DNA from: Heliocybe sulcata
Taxonomy: Eukaryota > Basidiomycota > Agaricomycetes > Gloeophyllales > Gloeophyllaceae
Assembly: GCA_004369045.1 (NCBI GenBank)
Contig: ML213506.1
Location: 186,001 to 250,000, forward strand
Length of the DNA: 64,000 nucleotides
Reading direction: 5' to 3'
The notes under the pieces are model-generated. The model was not told where the DNA came from, made no database searches, and saw only the letters and a list, made by a program, of their open reading frames with translations. Within the stretch, counting starts at the first letter, position 1, and each line of letters opens with the position of its first letter. This document shows, in pieces, positions 32,825-43,128 of the stretch. The position numbers and the translations under genes are program-made.

Positions 32825-34835
32825 TGAGTGCCCGCTATTGAAACCCGGCCACGGTATCGAGGGATAATCGATAGTCCCTTTGTTATGCTGGATTTTTGCT
32901 TGCTCATGCATCACTATACTTTCATTGCTTCTGTCTCCTCTTGCTTTCGTGCGTTCATGTACAGCAACAGCTCGAATTGTGGTGCAGGTTAGTATGAACG
33001 GATGCGCCATTTATTAAATGGAACCTTGATTTGATTCCTCCGCCAGCCACGTTTGATAAGTGCGCAAAGCTGAGAGCCGGTATCACAGGTAGCCAGGCCC
33101 GTCTTGACACCGTACGGAGCGTACCTGCGGTCCCCAATATGTGCATCGTTTGCAGACGAGAAGCAAAGCCGTCCCTTTGGCTTGGAGAGACGAAGACAGA
33201 GTGATCTGGCATTTCATCTTGTGGATTCTTTCGCGAAAGATGGCCTCGCATGCGTGGTCGGGTTTCCATAGAGCTTTCCTGTCTGAGCAGACTCCACAAC
33301 CTCCCCATTCGGTATCTCGTCAGCGGAGCGAGCAAATTCGCACCCAAAAGGCGTGCAAGACGTCGAGCTTGCCAGAAATTGCTCCTGCGATGTTCCTCGG
33401 CACCGTAGACTGACCAGAAATTTCATCTTCGTTTCACCGACCAGGGTTGACGTGTTTGTTGACCAGTGAGAACGGGAAACTTTACATTGTGTTGCCACCG
33501 AATGTCACTGTAGCCTATTGCACACGCTCGGCGCTCGTTGTTCTAGTGCCTGTATATGCGTCAGGGAACGGGTGTAGCTTGCAGGTTCGCGTCCCTTCCG
33601 CTTTTGCCATCGCTCCTTCGGCCGCTCGGTACGTAGGCCTTCGCCATTACAGTACATTTCGCTTTGCGCATTCACGGAATCCCAAAGCTTCGGTCTTGAT
33701 ATCCAGGAGGCGCATCGGTGAGCACAGGAAGCCGGGGAACTGGACCTTCTGGTAAGCTGTATGCGCCTATCCCCACCTAGGTAGCATACTAGACCATCGG
33801 CGTGAAGATGGTGGCTGACGCCCCTCGAATAGACACTTCTGTAACCCCTTTACTTGCGTAACTTCCTTTTACGTAGAATATATGCGCCATTTCCGATAGT
33901 AAGTATACAAGAGTATATGCGCCGTTGCTAAAGACGTTTAGCTGCTAGGAAGGGCGTGCGGCTTGCAGAAACTTGCGTAACTCTTCATTGCAGCGCAAAG
34001 GGCAGTGAACGGGGTTGACCGGACAGAAGAGCATGCCTCGGCATTAAGTATGTCGTCGTAGCCACTTGAAAACGGAGCTTTCGCGCAGCCTACATGGGAA
34101 AGAGATTAGGATATGCAGAAGGTAAGTTGGGACGTCGACGTACCGATCATGTATGGTCCTCCCTGACCAAGCCCTCCGAGAACGCAATCCTCCATAACGA
34201 AGCTCATGAGAACCTAGTCTCCAGATCAGAAGGAGGAGCCCAGATGTCACGAGGAGACGACCAGCGGCTGGCAGCAGATGAAGCACTTCTGGTCGGGGGT
34301 GTGACGGACGCGTTCGGCCACCATTGACGAGGAACATGAGCAGGGCTGGAAGTCGCCAGCGAGAAAGAACGAGCGGAATCATCCTGACGATGCAGATGCG
34401 AGTGCGGACGTCCGAGGTGAAGGCGCATTTGGAACTCCGAAGCGCGTCGGGCGCGTCATATAGGGAAGCCGTATGCGTCACGTGATCGAGTCCAAGCCAG
34501 CCGCATCTCTGCACCTCTTCCAATTCATATGCATCACTTGCCGGTGCAACGGCGTTCTGTGTTAGGTACGTAGAGAGCGCACAACTCAGAAGACGCTCTA
34601 AGGTATGAACGCCCTTTGGAAATGAATGAAGCAGTCAGAACCTTCGTACTGCTATAGGCAGGGTACATATCGTCTGGTACGTACATATCGCACGCATCGT
34701 CGGTGATTCTAGTCAATATCCCCAATGACAGAAACTGCATATTTCCTGCAACTGGATAGAGTCCTTCTATTTGTGCGCGGTTACAGAACAATACTATACA
34801 TCTCACAGATTTGGGCACGCTCAGCGCTGTCGAAT
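32825..34835. other. intergenic, no supported gene
   Basis: About 2 kb without recognisable coding content. Short repeats of TATGCGCC occur between about 33757 and 33925. The minus-strand frame 34044-34523 has no domain. Confidence 0.5.
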
Positions 34836-35811
34836 CTAAACGCCGACGAGAATGCCGCCATCGAGCTGCACAGATATCAGCACCTCCAGCATGAAAAGGG
34901 AACATACGAATTACTCACAATAATACATGTTCCCGACACGTAACTTCCAGCCCGGGAGGCAAGATACACGATCGCCCCAACCGCATCCTCTTCATTTCCG
35001 GTGCGTCCAATCGGGATGATGTTCCGAAGCTTGCTAATGAAGCTGTCCTCACTCTTAGGATCGTTCATCTCACTTGGGATGTTCGCAGGAGCAATGCTGT
35101 TCACCCGGACGCCCATCTTGGTGAACTTCGACGCGAGATTCTTGGAGAGTGACTCGGCAGCAGTCTTGGACGCAGCGTAGAGGTGTCCCTTATCTGCACG
35201 ACTGACATACAAGGCGGAAACGGAGGTGTTGTTGATGATGCACCCGCGACCTTCCCGGAAGCCATTGTTGTGCTTCGAGGAGTGGACGAGGTAGGGAAGT
35301 AAAGCGGCAGATAACCACTAGAGAACGTCGTCATCGCTAATATCGCGAAAAGAAAGGCTGCTGGACTGCTACCCACCTGGAACGAGGCCACGTTTATCGC
35401 GAGCTCGTGTGCCCAGTCGCCATCATCCAACTTGAGCAGCGCGTCCTTCACCTCCTCCACACTAGCGGCATTCTCGTCCCACATCCCCTCAAGCTTCATC
35501 ACACCCGCATTGTTTACCAGGATGTCCAACCCAATCTCGCCTTCCTTCACGCCGGCCTGCTTCTCTAGCTTGGTAAACGTCTCCGCGATTTGGACGCACC
35601 CCGCCTTCGTGGAGACATCGCCCACGATCGGGATCAAGATACTCGGAGAGACAGACGCAAGAGTCTTCAGCGCAGTTTCCCGCCGTCCGACCATGTATAC
35701 ACGGGTGCAGCCATGTTCAGCTAGGCCTTTCGCGATGTAGGCGCCAATTCCGGAGGAAGCACCCGAGACGAGAGCCACACGGTTGGAGACGGAGAAGAGA
35801 GTGCTAGCCAT
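34836..35811 (-). CDS. short-chain dehydrogenase/reductase, copy 1
   Basis: Minus-strand exons 35377-35811, 34919-35317 and 34836-34865 (435, 399 and 30 nt) join to 287 residues. Classical SDR motifs: cofactor loop ALVSGASSGIGAYIA, NNAGVM, catalytic Ser in NNTSVSALYV, and Tyr/Lys in LYAASKTAAES; then VRVNSIAPANIPSEM. The early Arg in the VGRR segment after strand 2 suggests NADPH preference. The C-terminus ends LDGGILVGV, contributed by the 30-nt last exon. The ATG at 35811 (MASTLFSVSNRVALV) is chosen over an in-frame one at 35838 because it aligns with the paralog. Exon lengths are identical to the copy at 40208-41192, so the two are recent inverted duplicates. Substrate unknown; the closest general type is the RhlG/3-oxoacyl-reductase-like SDR group. 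Confidence 0.85.
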
Positions 35812-36487
35812 ACTGTCTTGAGCGTCGACGCCGGTCAAGTTCGATGCTCGGCTTCATCGTGCTTCCTTTATACAACCTGCTGAGGGTATGAATATACGCA
35901 GGGATTGTAAGTTTGTAAACTCGGTGGAAGGAGTGGGTCAGGATGATGCGCGAAGCGAGACTTCACGGCGAGGCAACACTACTACCGCAGCTTGGCCCAC
36001 TATCGTAGAGATAAACACTACATATGATTACATCACTGCTTCAAAACTCTCTGTACTTAAGGAGTCCAACGTAGAAGCGAATGATGAGGAGATTAATGAT
36101 AGACCGACATGTGTAGCATATGATGGAATATGCGCCATACGACCTACTGTAACAGAGGCATACCTAAGGTTATAGGTCCTAACAGCGCCAACACCAGACA
36201 GTTCAGCTCTGCACATTCGGGCAAAGTCCAATGACGCAGGCGCTTATGCGCATGACCTCTTATTTATGCGATGAGGTACGAACCACCGAAGCCTAGCTTG
36301 AGGTTCGTAGTCCGAGTCGGAAGCTCGAGAACCGGGCTTCATGAACGAGATTCCTAGTCCGAGTCGGATGCATTATGCACGTCTCGATACGACAGGATCG
36401 GTGTTGAGTCGGCGGTGAAGCCAGATTGGCCGTGGAGCCGGAGCAGACGAGCGATGGCGGCCGCGCTCTGTTCCGTGTTCATGGTCG
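35812..36487. other. upstream region of SDR copy 1
   Basis: Promoter of the minus-strand SDR copy 1. It contains two identical CCGAGTCGG sites; no gene seen. Confidence 0.5.
36309..36367. promoter_or_regulatory. pair of CCG-N3-CGG sites upstream of SDR copy 1
   Basis: The 12-mer AGTCCGAGTCGG occurs at 36309-36320 and 36356-36367, 47 bases apart. Its core CCGAGTCGG is an inverted CCG/CGG repeat with a 3-base spacer, the arrangement bound by dimeric Zn2Cys6 factors. The pair lies about 500-550 bases upstream of the SDR start. Function is inferred only. Confidence 0.3.
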
Positions 36488-37660
36488 TCAGAGATCACGG
36501 AGGTATCTCGTAGCCATTCTTGCGTTCTCTCGTATCGCTGTAAAATTCTGCTAAGCGAGGTTCAAAAGCGCCGAAAGATGATGTATACTCACGCCACTGC
36601 TTCTTTCATCAGACTCGTTCATGATAGTGTTGATTGCCTGGAAAGCCTGATTCCTCTCCTCCTTCCTTCCTTCCTCAAGGCCGTCCTCGAATCCCTCCTC
36701 CCTTCCTACCGACCTGCCTTCCTCGTATCCGTCGAATCGCCCCTGCTGGAACCCAGCAGCGTTTCCCTCACCATAGCCCTCGTCTTTGCCGGCCAAGAAC
36801 CCTTCCTCGTATCCCTCCTCATATCCATGCTTCCTCCCATCATTGAAACCCTTCGACACAGCGGCATGCCTCGAAGCATCCTTCTCCGCGCTCCCATTGT
36901 CCGCCTCCCTCAGCAACGTCTGGTACTTCCGCGCCGACTCTTGCGCTTTATCCGCCGCCCTTTCCAGCTCCCGCTTCTTCTCTTCTAGCCTCCTGCTCCC
37001 CTCCTCCGCCCTCTGTGCATCGCGCTGCGCAACCTCAAGCAGCATCTGCACGTGCTTGATCTCCTCCTTCGCATGGCTCGCGTCAGCCTCGGCCTGCATC
37101 CGCGCAGCCTCGGAGATGGAGACTTTGGCTTGCGCAGCGGCGGCACGTTTCTCCGCAGCTTGTGCGCGAGACTCTGCCTGGTCCGCCCGCCGGATCTCGT
37201 GCTCGAGCCGGTCGCTCATGGTGCGTAGCATGGTCTTCAGCCGGTGAGAGGACTTTTCCTCTTCGGCGAGGACAAAGGAGATGATGGAGCTCGTGTCATC
37301 CTTGTCTTTGTCTCTGCTACGATCCCGCTCTGAGCGATGATTCTTCGGACTCGCGGCGCGGTCGCGGTCCCGCAGTGAGTTTGTCGATGCGCGGCGGGAC
37401 TTCTTGGACCTTGAGAGGATGCTTGCAACGTCGGGATCAGCCAGGAATCGACTGATGGGAGTTGGAGAGAGCGATGCTTCGCGAATTTGCCTGAGAGCGT
37501 CCGAGCTGGAGGCAGAGGTCGATGAGCATGGAAGTGCATTCTGATGCGAGCCGACTTACTCCATGCTCCGAACATGCAAGAGAGCCGGGGAGACATTGTA
37601 TTCGTCGTAAGACTCTTCTGTCTGCTCAGCTATCGGCGAAACTGTCGGTTCCAGAGCCAT
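36488..37660 (-). CDS. coiled-coil protein with glycine-spaced YEEG-type repeats
   Basis: Minus-strand exons 37560-37660, 36593-37505 and 36488-36550 join in phase to 358 residues. The N-terminus (MALEPTVSPIAEQTEESYDE) is acidic. A basic Arg/Ser/Asp-rich stretch follows (SLRDRDRAASP, RSERDRSRDKDKDD), then a long Ala/Glu/Arg coiled coil from about residue 115 to 245. After that, glycines recur every four residues: KGFNDGRKHGYEEGYEEGF, LAGKDEGYGEGNAAGFQQGR, FDGYEEGRSVGREEGFEDGL. The spacing recalls the GX3 repeats of Yae1/Lto1 and FliH-type proteins, but the rest does not match them. The third exon (QNFTAIRENARMATRYLRDL) is inferred from a good donor at 36592; without it translation would read on to a stop near 36551. 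Function unknown. Confidence 0.7.
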
Positions 37661-38631
37661 AACTTGGAGTGTAATCGCAAGCTGAGTTATAGACAGAGAG
37701 AAAGCAAGAGGTCGCCCGGTAACCCAGGAACCTTGGAACGACTGACTGGCAGTGGGAGTATGTCAAAAAGCAGCATAAGCCCAAGCGTTCACGGTGCCAA
37801 AGCAGGAGTTATGAAAGATCGACCACGACCAGCTGCTCGAGAAAAACGTGTTGCCTACACGTGTTCGGCCCAGACTGTTCGGCTTGCTATCAAAACGGTT
37901 GTTCGAGCTTCTTAGAAGAGAGAATGTGATCGTCCATAGCACGAGCTTGTGAAATGGTGTCGGCGAGCCTCGTTGCAGAGGCCCTGAGCTGGCCCTGAGC
38001 CTGCTGGGGATAGGTAGGTGATCCGGAGCAGCTTTCCTAAGCAGGGAGCGGAGACCAGTGCTCCGAAGTTATGTGCAGAACAAATAACATCTGGTAGACC
38101 GCGGCATCCGAGTTACAGCAGGGATCAAATGCATCAAGAGTGTATTCTGTCATTATGTAGAATGTAGGAAGACAGTGTCGGCTGCAAAGGAGCTGAGACT
38201 GCGTTCTCTTGCATTTTTGGCCAATAAAGATCCGGTCTCTAACTGACACATATGAATTCCAAGTTCGTTCCGTCCTATGAATGGATGGTCCCCTAAGACG
38301 ATGTCGTCTTTCACGATAGAGGAGATAGGCCGCAGGTTCAGTGTCAGGAGACGTGCCTTGGGAGAGCACTTGTTCCTCAGCTTGCCAGCACAGTGGCAAT
38401 ACCAGCTGCATTTACACACTTTAACGTCCGCCAGCACTCAGCATAGAATATGTTGCCGCAAGTCCTAGTAGCCAGTATGTCTTAGGAAAAGGGCAGAAAC
38501 GGGAGTTACTGGTGGCGGACGTGTGGCGTGACGGAATCCAAATTCCCAGGATGGGCCCCCTAGAGGAAGCTTGATCGGTTCTATCTGTTGTTCCACTTCG
38601 ACTACCTTTCGTACCCGCTCCTTCTACAGCG
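37661..38631. other. divergent promoter region between coiled-coil and RING genes
   Basis: No supported gene. A pyrimidine-rich stretch precedes the RING gene start. Confidence 0.5.
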
Positions 38632-39673
38632 ATGCCGTTGGCAAGGAGAACAGCGAGCAAGGACAATATGCCAGCCAAGGCGTCAGATCCTCCATTTGCA
38701 CAGGACCTCAAGCTCAAAAACAGACACAGGTCTGTGGCGCCGGAGAAGACAGAAGCAACTCGACCGCCACCCGACTCTGAAATCATCGTGATCGATGACT
38801 CCGACGATGAGAACCCGCCGCTCAAGAGAAAACGGGCGTTGAGTCGTACGAACTCGAAAGGTCGGGCCAAGTCGTCTCTTGAGGACGTAGTGGAGATCAC
38901 ATCTGGTCCGGATGACCACTCGTCACGGAGTCATGAGAAGACGATCAAGAATCTGCAGGAACAGGTTCAGAGTCTTCGTCAGGTGTGCTTTTCCCATGTA
39001 GCTCTCCTTATGGATGCTTACGAGTCCTACAGGCAAACACGCGTCTTCAGAACCGCCTGGCATATGGGAGGGAGGAGAGCGGATCTAAGGATGCAAAGAT
39101 CGCTCAGCTTACAGCTGACATCGCCAGCATGAAGAAGACAAGCAATAATGTACGCTTTTCATTCTCTCATGAAAATTTCATTCTTATCTAGGAATGTAGG
39201 TCCTCCCGGAGCTTGAAGACAGTGTCAGTTGTGATATCTGCGTCCTGAAGATGTGGTCCCCTTACACGTGAGTCTTCGTACTCCCAGATTCTTCCACTCG
39301 TGTCCAACGCGCCCTGCGCAGTCTCCCCGGCTGCGGCCACACCTTCTGTCAATCCTGTCTCGACGACTGGTTCACCTCCACTCTCGCAAAGCACATCCAG
39401 GACCACCCGAACTATCACGCGGAGGTCCGCTTCCCTCCCCGAATTCTTGCTCTTGCAGAGCACGATCCCAGGGTCCGCGCACAGATTGAAGCCCACCGTG
39501 GGCCACAGCCGAGTTACACCTGCCCGGCGTGCCGTGCGCCCGTGAAGAGCAAGCCCGTAGAGGCGTTTGCACTGAAGAAGGTGGTCATGACGGTGGCGAA
39601 GGCTTCCGGGGAGTCGAGTCCGCAGCGCAGAGGCGCTCACGCCCGGGAACCTTGGGAAGGCTTTTTCCCCTGA
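38632..39673 (+). CDS. RING-finger protein, probable E3 ubiquitin ligase
   Basis: Exons 38632-38982, 39033-39149, 39200-39267 and 39322-39673 join in phase to 295 residues. The N-terminal 100 residues are charged and contain an acidic SUMO-interaction-like motif (IIVIDDSDDEN) and a basic patch (LKRKRALSR). A short coiled coil follows (EKTIKNLQEQVQSLRQANTR, LTADIASMKK). The RING runs from CDIC through CGHTFCQSC to CPAC, a C3HC4 pattern, with about 54 residues between the fourth and last ligand pairs, longer than usual. Such proteins transfer ubiquitin from an E2. The SUMO-interaction-like motif raises the possibility of a SUMO-targeted ligase, but this is inference. The third intron skips a nearer AG because only the acceptor at 39321 keeps the zinc ligands in frame. 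Confidence 0.8.
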
Positions 39674-40207
39674 CGGCTGCAGGAGGTGGCAGGCTGATCT
39701 CTGGGTTTCGAGGTGCTCTTGGGTTAGCTCTGGGTATCACTGTATGGAATTGTTCTGTTCTATCGTTATTGTCTCCATATGTCAGAATCTTACTTATCAC
39801 TGTAATAGCATTCTTAACCCTTGGCATGGCTCGGTGCCACTATTCTTCTCGAAAGAGGCTCATGGATTTACAGCTCAAACGCCGTTGACGCCAATCCAAT
39901 GTCATCCCTCCCCGGCACCCAACACGTATCTGAGCTTGCTGGCTTCAGCGACGGGCTCTCTACGGGTAGCTTGAAATAAGTATGTCTGTCACACCTACTA
40001 CGTACATGCCGGACATCGTTTCCATCCTCTGACAGCTCTGCGCGAATGATCCCCTTCAAAGTTTGTCCCATACTCGAGTTCCAGAAAACCCACTCATTAG
40101 TCCGATCACCTTCGCGCCTGAAATAAAGTGCAATGTTTAAGACTTCCATACTCTCACGTTCTGCTTACAGCTCGCATCTTCACTTGCTGTCATCAGTATA
40201 AACGCCC
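39674..40207. other. intergenic, promoter of SDR copy 2
   Basis: No supported gene. The CCG-N3-CGG pair seen upstream of copy 1 is not present here. Confidence 0.5.
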
Positions 40208-41192
40208 ATGGCGGACCCACTCTTTTCCGTATCCGGCCGCATTGCTCTTGTCACCGGCGCAAGCTCTGGTATAGGGTCCTATATTGCAAAGGGTCTAGCT
40301 GAACACGGCTGTGCGCGAGTCTACATCGTCGGACGACGTCTAGAGCAACTTCAGCTGGTCGCGTCTGCTGCTCCGGGTATCATCGTCCCGCTGGTCGGAG
40401 ATGTATCGACGAAGGATGGCTGCGTCAGGATTGCGGAGGCGTTCATGAATGCGGACAAGGAGAGCAAAGCAGGGGAGACGGAGGTGAGCTTGGATATCTT
40501 GGTAAATAATGCAGGGATTATGGTGAAGGAGGGGTGGTGGGATGATAGGAGCGCGAGTGCAGAGGAGGTACGGGATGCCCTGCTCAAAGTGGAAGATGAA
40601 GAATGGACACGAGAGTTTGCAGTGAATGCTTCATCGATTCAGGTACGTACCTAGGTACGCACCTGTTAGCGAGCACCTTGGCTTAGTCGCCCTGCAGTGG
40701 CTCTCTGCGGCTCTCCTCCCGTACCTGGTACGAGCGGCAAAACACAACGACGGCTTCAGGCAAGGGCGCGGCGCGATCATCAACAACACATCTGTATCGG
40801 CGCTCTACGTCTCATCCGCAGCGAAGGGCCACCTATACTCAGCGTCGAAGGCCGCCGCAGAGTCGCTCACCCAGAATCTGGCATCCAAATTTACAAAGAT
40901 GGGTGTAAGGGTGAATAGCATTGCTCCTGCGAACATTCCGAGCGAGATGAACGACCCGGAGGATCCGAAGAGCTTCATATCTTTGAGGAGGCATGCTATA
41001 CCGATTGGCAGGATTGGGAATGAGGAAGATGCGATTGGAGCGGTGGTGTACCTTGCATCGAGAGCTGGGAGTTATGTATCGGGGACGACTATAAAGGTCA
41101 GGTTTACAACTATAATATTGTAATATGCCGATTGTGCTCACTCATGACGCCGCGCGTTATAGCTTGAGGGGGGTATTCTAGTTGGCGTCTGA
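40208..41192 (+). CDS. short-chain dehydrogenase/reductase, copy 2
   Basis: Exons 40208-40642, 40698-41096 and 41163-41192 (435, 399 and 30 nt) give 287 residues, exactly the structure of the minus-strand copy at 34836-35811. Motifs: ALVTGASSGIGSYIA, NNAGIM, catalytic Ser in NNTSVSALYV, YSASKAAAES (Tyr and Lys), VRVNSIAPANIPSEM, and C-terminal LEGGILVGV. The second exon is much more similar between the copies than the first. NAD(P)-dependent oxidoreductase of unknown substrate. The two copies lie in inverted orientation about 4.4 kb apart. Confidence 0.85.
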
Positions 41193-43128
41193 ATACCTAC
41201 TCGGACGAGAAGCTAACGGCCCGTGTGAAGTCACTATCAGATCAGGACGGTGATTGCCCTGGGTAGCCTGAGCTTATGAGTATTGTGGACGCCTGTAGGA
41301 GGTGATACGGCTACTGTGTGGAGTGAATGTTGCCACATGAGTTCATATAGATCCTGGTCGAGACCGTGGGAATACGGATTGGTGTGTGTGATTGGCTGAA
41401 TGGTGGCCTCAAAGGTTAGACAATGTATTGTGAAACCTCGCGACTCGACATACAACTTCAGATCCGACGATTCTTCCGTCGTATTACTTGTCCTGAAGCC
41501 GATCTACCCCGCATTCTAACGGCTCGGGTACATTTCCATTCGAATTTTAGAATCCAGGATGGTTTATCCTTTACAAGTCATACGAACTCGGTCCTGAAGG
41601 CCTGACTCCTGACTCCTGACCCGTCATCACAATCCACCTACGCCTCCGTTGGTGAAGTCCTTGCTTCTAGGAAGACCTGATTCACCCTGCTTGAGACGTG
41701 TTTATCTATTTCTGACCTACAGCTGCGTGCGAGGATGCTTTCTGCTCGGACCCACCCCACATGTCCGAGACTCTTTGCGACTTCCTGAAGTTACCTTCCA
41801 ATGCACGAGGCTTATGACGGCAACAGCCACTGTGAGCCTCCGGACCTCCTTTCTATCCGACTTCGGTTGTCAGTGATCGCAGGCTGGAAGATGCGTCGTG
41901 ATTGATCCCACCTCTTCGGAGATGTTCGCCCGCGTCGAGTGAGTGAGGAACCCACGGTACTCGCGAGTCGCGATTGCTTATGCTCGCATTTTGTCAACTC
42001 CAGGCTCTTCACCCTTAAGGCAGCGGCGGCTCAATTAATGTGAGCTGTTTGTCGCGTCTTTGGCGCGTCGAAACGTATACTCGCTGTAATTGAAGCTCTG
42101 TGCTTTAATGGGCGTGATCCAATCCCGCCGCTCTGATCACCCGCTCAACTTGTGAATCAACGACAGGCGGAGTGTCTCGTGCATCTGGAAGCGACGCAGA
42201 TGTGCGGTAGAGCCGCAACGCTCCAACCAGGCATGTCCGATAATATCCGAGCTGGTACGTCCGCTTTTTCTCCTTAATTCGCAATGGTTGCGGGCAAAGT
42301 GGACTACGACGGAGAAGCTACCAATCAGGACGCCCGCAACCATCTTACTGAACGCCGCTCAGCAGTCACATGAGTGCTCTGATTGAATTCATGTAAGCCG
42401 TCACGGGAGCGCTTCCTCTTGCCGGGCTATCGATCTTTCATAAGTGCGTAATTCTGCTCTCTATTACATCAAGCAATGTCCACATATCATGATGGACCCA
42501 CCTTTCCACCCGCTTGTCTGCACTGTGTGGCTTCAGAATACGTCCGAACTGCTTTATAACTGCGATGGTTTAGAAAATGGAACTGTCGATGTGGGCGTCG
42601 AAACTTGATTCACTTCATTCTGGGTCCTATGGTCTCTACCTGGCGCATACTCAATGATTCGACATCGGGGTACAGGATATGAATGAGCCGAGGTCGACAG
42701 CGCGGCCGGGTGCACTCGATGCAATCGTAAGATTGTCCACTCCAACTTATCTTGTCATCGTTACTGCATACCAACTGGCCTATACCGACCTCGCTCGCTA
42801 GCACATCTGTGCACGGCATTATTCGACTGGCGAGACTAGTGTTGGCTTATGCACTGCATCCACAGAGGTAGGTGCTTTCTCGCCCTGTGGCTACTGGGTA
42901 AGCTAAGTTCCTAATGCGTTTTCAACGGTCAGTCGCGCTCATGATATGAAGGCTTCATAGAATATGCATGATCATTATTTCGTTGGCGATATCAAACTAC
43001 TTAAATACGTGAAGAGAGTCCAACTCGAATGAGAAATCCGAAGAGCATAGTACTAGGGATACATACGGTATGTATGTGCATTATGATCGTACAAGGTGAC
43101 TGGCTCAGAGCCGATCCAAGTCTAGTAA
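41193..43128. other. intergenic, no supported gene
   Basis: Between the 3' ends of SDR copy 2 and the zinc-finger gene. Only short frames with no family content. Confidence 0.55.
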
